Source: Pagrus major (taxonomy: Eukaryota; Chordata; Actinopteri; Spariformes; Sparidae). From it: DNA of 64,000 nucleotides. A program made the position numbers and the translations under genes. Within the stretch, counting starts at the first letter, position 1. Each line of letters begins with the position of its first letter. The notes beneath the pieces were generated by a model. It saw only the letters and a list, made by a program, of their open reading frames with translations, searched no databases and had not been told where the DNA came from. The DNA lies in assembly GCF_040436345.1 (NCBI RefSeq), contig NC_133223.1:25112410-25176409 (forward strand), in the 5' to 3' direction. This document shows, one piece after another, positions 12,121-22,729 of this stretch.

Positions 12121-15100
12121 AGTTGTCACTATACACACTTTGCTTCTCAGTGTATCACATCTTTTCAGTGGCATTTTCCTATTTGTTCAAGTGTTTTACA
12201 TCACATATAATCTGCAGACAAATCATAGACGACCTTTAGAATATCTGTCTGCCATGCTTCTTTTCACTACCTCTCACACCACCATTCTTTCTTCTTTGTC
12301 CACCACATTGCTATTTGCCTCCGCAACTTCTGCAACTCTGCCTTTCTCTTTCTTGTTTTCTCTTTCTCCCCTTTCCTGTTTTGCCATCGCATCACGTCTC
12401 TCTCCTCCTGCATCGTTTCTGCCTGTGCCGTGCTTCTGTGTTTGACGGCTGCTGCTACAGAGAGTCGCGAAAACTCCTTCAGCCGCTCACGCAGCTCCAG
12501 TGTGTCCAGCATCGACCGGGACACGAAAGAGGCTATTACCACACTGCAGTTTGGAGAGTCCTACGGCCGCAAGAACGACGCCGTGCCCACCCCATGTCTG
12601 TGGGTGGGTACCAGCTTAGGCGTGGTGCTGCTCATACCGATGTCCATTCCCACTGACCAGGAGGAGAGGATGGAGGAACCTGTGACCATTGGCCCCAGTG
12701 GTAAGTCCTAGTCATCCCAACCTTACAGAGGTCCTGGCAGCACTTAATTTAAATGGGGTGACTGACATAAATGAGTCATTATAAATGTTGTTATGACTGT
12801 TTAGTTAAGTGACATTTAGTCAGTTATATCACTTTTAATGCTAAGTTGACATTGTTTGAGATGTTTTTGTAATGACAACCTGACATTAACCCTGACAACA
12901 TAACTTGTCATAAACCTGTCACGGCAGGCTTTATTATCAAGCTCAAAGGTGTGATTAATAACAATTATAAAGTTAAATGTGGCATTCGATCTCACCACTC
13001 CCATTGCATTTACATCACAATGCATTGTTGTATTAGATCAAAATGTTTCCAATAGAATTCCATTAAAGTCTTTCATATCTTATTAAATCTATTGAAGGGC
13101 TTAAAGCTGCTTTCAGCCTTGTCAGCAGCAAAAATCAAGACAAAGACATAATGATTTGAAAGTTGAGAAGGAAGACATTAAGAACCACAAAAAAGATAAT
13201 ACAGTTATGTTGTTATTTTAATTTTACCCTCATTTTGGTGTTATTTCTTTGCCTCAACAATGAAACCTCTTAAACAGAATTGCATTTTCAATTCCGTGTG
13301 CATCTTTTTTATTGGATTTCTCTTCTCACCTGTGGTTTTGAAGCTGTGATAATAGGTTTTATGCGCCACATAACAGACAAAAAGCCTAGTGTGGATTTTC
13401 AGAGTTTGGATGTGCTTGATGGAAGTAGAAAAAAGGAACTGTACTTCATATTCTCCATTTCCCTGTTTTTTTTAACCATTTGTGATGAAACCTCGGTTTT
13501 GAATATAATGAAGCCCAACTCAACATGGTGTTCAGTATCATCAGCACAAAATGTCCAAACTACATTTGTTAGAAGCATTTTCAGGTATTTTATATATGAC
13601 AAAGGTTAAATCAACAAAACAAACATTAAGTACTCTTCAGTACTTGGCAGGTAAAGTGTACAATGGGTGGTTTATGTGAGCTTTATCCTGAAAACAGCTA
13701 CCAGCTACATCTTGAGCAGACTAATAAGCCTTTTTTAATGCTTTTCTTTTCCATATTACTATGATGTAAACTAGCAGTCTCACGAAGAATGATATAGGGT
13801 GCCCTTTGAACACTTTGAAAACGCTCATCTAAGTACAGAAACATTAGCTTTCATTTCAGTTCCACTTCTATTTTTGACAAAAATTATCTACTGAGACGTC
13901 TGACAAAATGCAATGTTGATGCAACACAAGGCTTTTAAAATAAGAGCAGGTAATTACCAGAGGAATCAAGTGCACTGTGTTAAGCTGTTTGACCAGCATT
14001 TGAAAGCTCAGCTCTCCCCTGGTCTTACTCATACTTCAATGCTTTTAAAACCTTATTTATTTCAATTAGAGGGACAAGATCTTGTATTGACTTCCTTCTG
14101 TAGTCAGATCAAGGACATATTTGGCAGCCCCATTGTGTTTGCACTTTGACTAAACAAAACTGAGACACTCAAAAATGTATCACCAGTGCAGAAATCCTGC
14201 TGTGAAAGGAACAGGGTCTCTCCTACTCAGAGTGAAAAAACATCAATAGACCGAAAAATCCAGCCCTTTGAAGCCGCAGTTGTTCTGTTGAGACTGAACA
14301 CAAGATGGAAGCTTATTACTGGAAGGTCACAGATTCAGCTCCAAGGGAAAATTGTTGAAGAGAGAAGCAAGTTTAGTTGAACTCTTCCCTTGTGTTCTCA
14401 AAGTGCTCAAGTGGACTTCCCATTGGTAGAAGATTGTTTCTGCAGGAAGATTTAATATTTGACAAAAATGTCATCAAACTCCAGCTTAAGTGTAAGTGAT
14501 GGATTACTTATTAGCTAATAGGCTGATGAAGTAGTACATCATTGATTTACACATTTATTTATGTTATAGCCTCTCTAAACAAAAAGGCTTTACTAGAGAC
14601 AGGAACATGTGAAGGACACATTTCAAATGGTATACCCACAAGATTTATTTGTTTATTGCTTTGTTTTTTTTGTTTCTTTTGTAAGAATAACCGGCATTGT
14701 ATTTTAGTTTCTGACATCATGCCTTCCCTCTGTTGATTCCCAGGAGCAGTGCTGATGCTGAAGGGCTCAGTTTTGCGCTTTGGCTTCTTGGACTGCATGG
14801 GAGCGCTCATTCAGAGCCCCTACGAGGTTTGGCGGGACCCCAATGCTCCTGAGGATCCTGACAGGCCGCGGAAACGCAAGCTCGTCCACTTTTCACCGTC
14901 ATCCTCTCAGGACACCTGCGGAGACGGACATCTGGCTGTGGTGTGCTCAGAGAGGCAGGCCAAAGTATTCTTGATGCCCTCACAGTCTTGCCTGTTTGTC
15001 CACAACATCACAGAGTCGTCCTTTGTGCTGCGAGCCGACGTGGTGTCTGTGTCTAACAGTGTGTGCCTGGCCTGCTTCTGCGCTAACGGACACGTCATGA

Positions 15101-16176
15101 CACTCAGGTATAACTAAACTGTCCATGTAGGAATATCTCCTTTCTTCTTGGTTTGATACCATTTGGTGTCACCTTTGTTGTAATTTATTTGTATCTTCTA
15201 AGAATACAAATTGATTTCAAGGAAGATTTATAGTTACATAGTAGGATTCTAATGTGTCTATTATTCTGCTCGCTCTGCTCACAGTTTGCCCAGTCTAAGA
15301 CCGCTGATGGATATCAATTACCTGCCTCTGACAGACATGCGCATTGCAAGAACCTTTTGCTTCACCAACGGGGGGCAGGCACTATACCTCAGCTCCCCCA
15401 CAGAGATCCAGAGAATTACATACAGCCAGGAGATGTGCGACAACCTGCAGGTCAGCACTGCAGTCTGCGTGTGTGTGTGGTGTGCATGCCATCTATCTGT
15501 CAATCATATCTCTATCTTACCTATATAAATCAGTATGTTTATCTGGTATCAGTAGATGCATGATGTACACAAAAAAGTCCATCCCAATTTTGCTTGACTA
15601 ACCATTTGCAGTGAAAAATAGGAATATATTGATAAATTTATTAGAAAAGGGTTAATATTTCAGTCTTTTTCAACACTCACCCAAGTGACATAGTGCTTAA
15701 ACAATTACATGACAGGTGTGTACACAATCACATGCAACAGCACAAGAACATTTTTCACTTTTAATACTATATACACAAGAAATGGGTCGAGTCCATAACA
15801 TACAAATGCCCCAGGGGGTCCTTCAGCTCTGAAGTCATACATGTACATATGTAAATACCAAAACACATTTTCAAAAGGATCACTATGGAAAACAACAGAA
15901 TAAAGAAAAATATGCATATAATCACTGAAAATAATGGGGGCAAGGGTTATAAAGAGCTCAAATCATTTATACTGATTAAATAGATAGATTGCTCAGAAGG
16001 CTCCTTTAAGTTGCCTCCTCGTCGTCTGACTGACCATTTGTGTCATCTCACGTTTTCTTTCTGAGCTCAGAAGCGCAGATGCAATTATTCAAATCTTCTG
16101 TCAGGCATTAAAAGTGAAATGTCACACTTGTCACATGTTGTGTAAACTCCGCTAGGTTGATTGTGTGACTTTTTTA

Positions 16177-16213
<37 letters not shown>

Positions 16214-18230
16214 CATGGGCACATTCGCACATGTGTTTATTCTTAAGAGCAACCGCTGCTCCCTCACTAATGATAACAGACATCAGTGGAGTTACAGTAG
16301 TAGCATGGTGCTGCCATAGTGCCACCTACAGGCAACAGTAGTTACTCAGATTATCATCTGGTTCGCCAGTCATTAAGGAAAAGTTGACAGTACAACCAAA
16401 GCAGTCATACAGTTATATATACGGATGCCATGGTGGTTTTCAAATAAGGGTGAAAGAAAGTTAAAAAAAACTTGCCAGCCAACCTCATTAATGACCAGTG
16501 TGTGATCAACAAATACCCACAGTACATCCCTGGTGCAGAATTGTTATTAAAAATGTATTGACTGCTCAGAATGTTTTATTGTCCTTGCTTTCAGGAGATG
16601 CTGGGAGAGCTGTTTACACCAATAGAAACACCAGAAGCCCAGAACAGAGGCTTCCTAAAGGGCTTCTTTGGAGGAAATGCCAATACCTTCGACAGAGAGG
16701 AGCTCTGTGTGTTTTTTGTCTTTTCTTTCTTTTTCATTGTATGAATAGTGTCATTCTAGTACATTCTGATTTACCCTAAAAAATGTCACATGTAATTAAT
16801 GAATCAATTTCAAGAAGGCACTACAACTAGTTAAGGGCCAAAAATGCATCAAAACATTAATCCAGCTTTATTCTGTTTCATTTTCTCTTCCCTTTTTTAC
16901 CTGATGTTGTCGACAGTTGGTGAAGCAGCAGCTGGGAAGGCTTCTCGGAGTTTGGCCCAGCACATCCCCGGGCAGGGGGGAATGGAGGGTATGAAGGTGG
17001 CAGCTAGCGGAGCAGTGGGCGAGCTGGCACGGGCTCGCATTGCTCTGGATGAGAGAGGCCAAAGGCTCGGGGAGCTGGAGGAACGAACAGCCCTGATGAT
17101 GACCAGTGCAGAAACCTTCTCCAAACATGCTCATGAGGTAAAAAAAAACAAACAAAAAAAAAAATGGATTATTAAAAATTCATAAACAAGTATTTAGTCA
17201 CCATCTTTATATTTAAAAAAAAAAAAACCTTTTGATATTTGAATTTAATCTTTTATAATCTAAATCTATTTTCATATGGGACTAGTACTACCTGGGGACT
17301 TCTGTGGATCTAATTGTGGATCTGTGATCTTAATCCTGGGTGAATAGGCCGTGTCTGTAATTTTAATGTAAAAATTCCACAGAGAAATTACCTATTAGTC
17401 TTGTGTGTGCATTGGTGATTTGGGGTCGTATTTATTTTTTGATTCGTCTTTTTTCTGTTTTAAGTCAACTGAATAACCATGAAATCTGGTCAGGTTATGA
17501 TACTGTATGTTGAACAGTTGTCAGCAGCTGTGCTGTGAGATCGCTATATTGACGTTTAAAATGAGTAACAGAGGAGGTCACAAAACATCTAAGCAATTAT
17601 AAACTATATTAATAATGTGGCTACTAAAGAACAGATGCTCTGCTTTTTAAAATTTGATGTAAAGGAGCCTTCACCTCATATCCACAAGATAAGGTCAGTA
17701 AACACGATAAAATACAGACTCAGATTATCCCATGTGAACGCACCACAGGAGACACAGACGTCAGTATGTAATTTCTAAATCACATGAGGTTTGTTTCCCC
17801 CTTCTGGCAGTTAGAATACTCCTCCACCATACTCCTATTTTCTGTGGCCTGCGGTTGCTCCCTCCTTCAGCTCTGGGAAAGCAGAGACAGACTCTGCATT
17901 TATTTTTTGTTCTTTTTAGCATTTAGAAATGTAACTGAATCAATGTTTGTGTACATTTGGTTTTAAGTTAAATAATAGTTACATACATTAAAATGAAATA
18001 CCCCAGTAAAGGTATAAAAAGAAAAGAAAAAGCTACATCATTCTCATCCCAATTCCTTGATGTAATTTTCGCAAGAACATACTAATGTTAAAAATCTGGT
18101 GCCAGTTCCACATCATGTTATTTATTTACACTCATATGTTTCAAAATGCCAACTTTTCACAACTTGTTATTCAACGCTCTTTCTTCAGCTGATGTTAAAG
18201 TGCAAGGACAAGAAGTGGTACCAGTTCTAA
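1354..18230 (+). CDS. stxbp5l: Tomosyn-2 / syntaxin-binding protein 5-like, 3' part (8 coding exons)
   Basis: Tomosyns bind syntaxin-1/SNAP-25 in the cytosol and at the plasma membrane and restrain vesicle priming. Seen: exons 1354-1407, 4728-4907, 12461-12700, 14744-15107, 15285-15450, 16595-16706, 16917-17137 and 18189-18230 join with consistent phase and GT/AG borders into 458 residues ending in DKKWYQF and TAA. The product carries the linker with KLSLPTDLK and GRPPFRKAQSAACMEISLP, the SFSRSRSSSVSSID segment, late beta-propeller blades (CLACFCANGH, MRIARTFCFTN, FTPIETPEAQNRGF) and a C-terminal R-SNARE-like coil with the zero-layer arginine in DERGQ. The N-terminal WD40 half lies left of the window. 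Residue choices such as YEVWRDPN, DMRIART and CDNLQ favour STXBP5L over STXBP5; a teleost stxbp5b paralogue is the alternative. One oddity is LMLKCKDKKW, where relatives I recall have Tyr in place of Cys. Confidence 0.9.
2963..3046. repeat. (TG)n microsatellite, 42 units
   Basis: An uninterrupted TG run of 84 bp lies between the stxbp5l exons at 1354 and 4728. It generates spurious open frames on both strands (poly Cys-Val or Thr-His). Uninterrupted length suggests a young, length-polymorphic locus. Confidence 0.98.
5963..6003. repeat. (GT)n microsatellite, interrupted
   Basis: GT-rich run interrupted by TTT and TAT, in the long stxbp5l intron. Confidence 0.9.
6641..6740. mobile_element. Remnant of a teleost DNA-transposon MITE
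   Basis: The segment resembles a very common fish element opening with a CCCCAATTCCA-type end followed by TAAATAAAACAGAATGCAAT and TTTGTAAAT. Only one end is visible, so this is a degraded copy. The family assignment is from memory of the consensus. Confidence 0.5.
8525..9090. mobile_element. TIR-bounded non-autonomous DNA transposon (566 bp)
   Basis: The left end at 8525-8545 and the reverse complement of the right end at 9070-9090 match at 18 of 21 positions (GGGCCCGTGTCCACATAA against GGCCCCGTGTCTACATAA in the core). The interior has no transposase-like reading frame. It sits inside the 7.55-kb stxbp5l intron. Superfamily not established, as no clear target duplication is visible. Confidence 0.7.
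11353..11366 (-). promoter_or_regulatory. CTCF-core-like motif
   Basis: On the minus strand the site reads ACAGTAGGGGGCGC, 13 of 14 positions to the CCASYAGRKGGCRS core. It lies in the long stxbp5l intron, about 1.1 kb upstream of the exon at 12461. Occupancy cannot be judged from sequence. Confidence 0.45.
11433..11480. repeat. (CCGT)n tetranucleotide array
   Basis: About ten CCGT units with one TTCC variant, ending in CAGT units. It is a simple tandem array without spacers. Confidence 0.95.
12081..12118. repeat. (GT)n microsatellite
   Basis: GT run with one TTT interruption, about 340 bp upstream of the stxbp5l exon at 12461. Confidence 0.95.
16179..16210. repeat. (GT)n microsatellite
   Basis: Uninterrupted GT run of 16 units in the stxbp5l intron between the exons at 15285 and 16595. 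Confidence 0.95.
16318..16332 (-). promoter_or_regulatory. CTCF-core-like motif (weaker)
   Basis: The minus strand reads CCTGTAGGTGGCACT, one mismatch within the 14-base CTCF core. It is in a stxbp5l intron, about 260 bp upstream of the exon at 16595. Confidence 0.3.
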
Positions 18231-21003
18231 TAGCAGGACAGAGGGCGGAGGCTGCCCTTGGACTTCTGGGAACTTCACGCTGGGACAGGGACTTTCACTC
18301 TACAAATGAGGGCAATTAGAAGAGAGACTCAAGAGTGACATTGCCTTTTACGGCTTCTGGACTGGCTATATGTACGGCACTGTCACATTGTTGAAGGACG
18401 AGGACGAGCTCAGTCCTCGACTAGACATGTAGAGTTCAGGAGAGAAAAGAGAGTGGCGGCTTTTGAAGGACTGAAGATGGAACTGGAAATATCCGACAAG
18501 TCTGTCTGTGTGTATTTGTGTGTATGTGTGTGTGTGCGCGTTTGAGTGTGTGTGGTTGGGTTTTCTGGACCTCACTGTGTAGATACTCAAAAGTTAAAGA
18601 ATCCAACAAGAAATGCATGAAAACAAAATGGATGACTATTAAAAATATCCAACTGCCATACTAAAAAGCAGCATGCTACTTTAACAGGAGATACAAAAAT
18701 AAAAAAAAGTTTTATTTAAAGATGTAAGCCAACAACAGAGACAATGAAATACTTTATATTTTTTGAAATATTGACAAAAAACTATATATAAAAAGGGAAA
18801 TGTATACCTGCATTGCTATTAAGCCAAAACTTGTGTTACTTTCCCTTTTTTTCTATTTTTATTTTTTGTTTATTTACATTTTTTTTCTTAGTCTCAGCAA
18901 ATATTTCTTGCCACGATATAGAAACACATAGTAAGCTTTCTCTTCACACACTTAAAACAACGCTAAAACTATATTCTTACCAATTACTCTGGGCTGCACA
19001 GTGCAAACACAGATCAGTAGTATTTACACTTACCTCTGCACAGTCTAATCACACTGATTTAAGTTCACTTTTCGGCTGCTGCAACTTACAAAAGCATTAT
19101 TAAACGATGACAAGGAATATCTCACCCCCCAACGACAGTTGTCTGAAAAGAGAGAGCAGATTAGTGTGAGGCGTGTAGAAAGAGTTAATTCTGGACACAG
19201 TGTGTTTATATCTACAGTATGAACCTATATACTATTCATGTGCCATAAAAAACAAGGTGAGTGAATCCACTCGCTGTAGACTAACTAACAAAGAGCTAAT
19301 ATGTGGTAGTCATCATTTGTTTCCTGTTTGATCCGAACAGATGAGACATGTAGTTCTTGGAGTTGGCAATTGAGGGCATTTATCAAAGTCAAATAAGTCT
19401 GTTTTCTTTATGAAAAAATACACATAAGAGGGTGTTTTTTAATTTATTTGTTTACTCTTTTGGGGTTGTTGCTGGTTCACCATTTGAGTCTTTAGCTGCC
19501 TTTGTCAGAAGTTTAGTAAGCCATTAGGTTGTGTGTGTGTGTGCGTGTGTGTACGTGTGTGTGTGAGAGAGAGAGAAAGAGCGCCACAAATGTTAAATAA
19601 GCGGACTCTTTCTCTACCAAAGCAATCAAAAATGAATGACACCCTCCCATTTCTTTACACGTTTTCACCCAAGCGGCCCTCTGCTATGATCACCAACCAT
19701 TCCTTGAAAGATTGTCACTGTCTTTGTGAGTACGAAGAGGAGAATCACACCCATTTAATCGCTATCAACGAAAGGTTCAGGAGAAGTAACAGTATTTTTT
19801 GTTTTTTTCAGTGATGTTCAGATGTGAGTCAGTGAAGAAACTATGTACATGTGTAAAACATTCGCAAACGATTTCAACTGAAGGCAAATAATGTTATCTT
19901 TTTTTCGTTCAATATTGTTCTTGATGACTATGATATCCTCTCGTCGCAGTCCTATATTTGATGGTGACGGCCTCTCAACTGAAGGCTCTTGTATGTTAAA
20001 AACAACAAAATGTTTCATGATACATGGTTGTGTATCATATTGTGATTGTGTTGTACATGTCAATGGGTAGCCACATGACGCAGGCAAACAGCATTAACTG
20101 AGGAGGATATTTTGTACTTGTGTATCTGTCTGTACTTTGAATTGATCTGAAAAACCAAACAGAGGATTATTGATGTCCATCTTGCACACATCGGGCCTTT
20201 ATGCACACGAGCATCAACGCATATGAAGCATCACTCCCACATAGAATATGCACAGCGACACATGCGCTCAAAACCTAAAAATATAAAAGATACAAACAAA
20301 AATTGCGAGTCATTTCTGCCTGCTTCCTGTCGGGCTGCTGAGGCATTACTTGGGCGTAAATTACCTTTAAACCCATTTGTTTTCACCAAACTCAACGCAC
20401 CTGAAATCCTGAAGCAGTGATTTCAGGAATAACACATGATTTGATTCAATGAGGTGTCTTAAACATGTCAAAAAAAAACAACAAATTTCTCTCCTATCTC
20501 TGTACCGTCAATGAGATTTGTGTTCAGTGCAGTACTTTCAATAGCAGAGAAAACACACAAAAAAACAAAAACCAAAAGAAAATTAAAAAAAAAAATAAAA
20601 ATCTGACTTCTACTGACAGGGTGTTTTGTTTGTATGTTTTTGGTTTGTATGTTTTTGGTTTTTATATTAACTGTACAGTTCAATCTTGGGAGAAAGGTGA
20701 AACAAAAAACGATAAAAGATAAAGACATTCTTGGGATATTTTTCTCTGTATATGTTGTACCTGTTACTGCTGGTACTGTATCTGGTATTCTGGCTCTGTC
20801 TAAATCACTGGAACTCTGTAGTTCTTCACACTGTAGTATCCTGAAAAAGCATTTCTCTGGTTTTCTCAATGATGGCAGCAAAGTTTGTCTTATTTAAATG
20901 GATTCTACCACTTTTTGTTCTTATTGATATTATACTAGTGTAATAGAAATTACTTGACAAAAAGAACTGAAAATATGTTGATGCAAAAGCAAACTGAAAT
21001 AAA
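18231..21003 (+). other. stxbp5l: Probable stxbp5l 3' UTR with polyadenylation signals
   Basis: After the TAA at 18228-18230 the sequence is A/T-rich and free of recognised transposons for about 2.8 kb. AATAAA hexamers occur at 18698-18703 and 20998-21003; the latter is followed by a T/G-rich stretch and looks the better candidate. A (GT)n/(GA)n run lies at 19530-19580. The extent is inferred; only transcript data would fix the cleavage site. Confidence 0.5.
19530..19580. repeat. (GT)n-(GA)n compound microsatellite
   Basis: GT units with CGT and ACGT interruptions pass into GA units, inside the probable stxbp5l 3' UTR. Confidence 0.9.
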
Positions 21004-21173
21004 CATTGATTGATGTACACAGTTGAGACCTCTGTTTCACTGCATGGCCCCTGACCAGAATCAGCTGATGTGTTTTGCTTTGTATCAGGTACAACTTGGT
21101 GAAATACAGACGATCATCTCCACATCGGTGATTCTCTACTAACACTGACATCAAGCAGGCTCGAAAGTGCAGC

Positions 21174-21210
21174 ATTATTATTATTGTTATTATTGTTATT
21201 ATTATTATTA
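21174..21210. repeat. (ATT/GTT)n trinucleotide run
   Basis: Alternating ATT and GTT trinucleotides, just beyond the candidate stxbp5l polyadenylation site. Confidence 0.9.
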
Positions 21211-21359
21211 CAGTGTAACACCTGCTTTATCACTGGGGGAAGCATACAGTCAGGTAATCATCTCACATGAAAGATCAGGTTCTCAGAAATATTACCGTGA
21301 AAATCTATTGTCTCAACATTTCATCTATATCACAATTCTGTTTAAGATTATTTTGCATC

Positions 21360-21520
21360 CACCCAAATGTTTGAGAGCTAAAAGTACATTACTCAATTAC
21401 TTTATGGTATTTTACTTGAATCTTTCAATGCAGCTTTATACATCTAGTCCACTGTTCCAGAGGGAGGTATTGTACTTTTTACTCACCTAATACATTTATT
21501 TGACCGCTAAGATGAAGAGG
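21360..21520. repeat. Copy of the AAGTA-rich teleost interspersed repeat
   Basis: The segment has the diagnostic order of this abundant percomorph repeat: TATTTTACTTGAAT, CAGAGGGAGGTATTGTACTT, then CTAATACATTTATTTGACCG. Related copies occur at 30770-30945, 31447-31537, 34186-34500, 61320-61960 and 62546-62935. The family is recognised from memory, without a library search. Confidence 0.6.
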
Positions 21521-22319
21521 TTTCACAAACAAAACTTAATTTAAAAAAGAAATTATCTATTGTTATAATTAAATTAAAAATGATCTCCCTCTCTACTACC
21601 TACAACAATAAAATACTGCAAATACAATGTCATTTTTATGTGGTATAGCTACTTTTATTAAAGTACTTACAGGCATTGTTGTCCCCACACTTCCATTCCT
21701 TGCTTTCAAAGTTCCAATAATGTATCACGGAAAAAAGCCACAGAGAAATCTATAAAAACAAGCCACATTCACATTTTCCCCCCCTCTTTTTATTAAATAC
21801 ATACAAACAAACAATCCATACAAGTTCAAAATTCCAGTCCAACCTCTGCACAACCAAACATCAACAAACAAAACAAAACACAGTTTAGAGGTCTGCTAAT
21901 TAAAAGGAGTAAATTTGAAATGTATACATAGTCAAATCTGTAACTTTAAAAGTGTGACAGGGGGGCAATCATTCAAGCCATTTCATTTTATGAATGTAAT
22001 ATTTTGCTAAAATAATAATTAAATTAATGATATACATTTCATCTGGGGAGAAGTTGGACTTATCAATCTTTGTTAGTGACTGAAAGGTATTTCTGTAAGT
22101 CAAGCCAGAAAGTATGGAAAAATACTAAATGTACCAAAAGATTTACTAAAAGTAGTTTGGAAACAATCTGGAAAAACACCTTCACAATCACAAAAAGAGC
22201 ATTAGCCACATTCACACAGATCCCATCCCATTCACTCAGCACCATCCATCTCCAGCGTGTGCACAAGGTTTTAACTTCCGGGTTTCTGTGCAATCAGGTC
22301 AGCGGAGTCGAATGCTGAT

Positions 22320-22729
22320 CAGCCAATCACGCCCAGGGTCGGTGGAGTAGCGGCCAATCAGATCGCCGCATGCCGCCTTCTTATCCCGCCCCCTGCTCAG
22401 TCTGCAGACAGTTAAGTGATTTCACTAGCTAACGGTAACTTCGTCTCACTGACGGTGTATTAAAATAATTAAACTTTACGCCTATGTTAGCCAGATGTTA
22501 GCTGCTAGCGATGCCACCGCTAGATGATGTTATTCGACATGGAAACGGGACGAAGTAGCGTTTTATCTAACGTTACAGACTTCTGTCCACTCTCCTCTTC
22601 TTTTTTTTGTGTGTGTGTTTTGGACATTTTTAAACCAACAATGGCAGGTTTGGAAAGTGAACCTCCGTTGCTAGAAAAGTAACTTTAGCTAACAGCTTAG
22701 CTGACAGTGTACCGGGACAGTTAGCTGGT
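22320..22729 (+). promoter_or_regulatory. poglut2: poglut2 promoter and 5' leader
   Basis: The stretch shifts to CpG-containing sequence with a GC box (CCCGCCCCC at 22385-22393), followed by a leader with several ATGs. One, at 22641, opens a 13-codon uORF in strong Kozak context (ACAATGG) that stops at 22682, 47 bp before the main ATG. The transcription start is not visible, so membership of the uORF in the mRNA is inferred. Confidence 0.55.

Larger units (their letters stand above)
4908..12460 (+). other. Long stxbp5l intron with scattered repeats
   Basis: This 7.55-kb intron separates the KAQSAACMEISLP exon from the SFSRSRSSS exon. Recognised contents are (GT)n at 5963-6003 and 12081-12118, a transposon remnant at 6641-6740, a TIR-bounded element at 8525-9090, a CTCF-core-like site at 11353-11366 and a CCGT tetranucleotide array at 11433-11480. 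No further exon is recognised; alternative tomosyn linker exons could be missed by eye. Confidence 0.7.
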
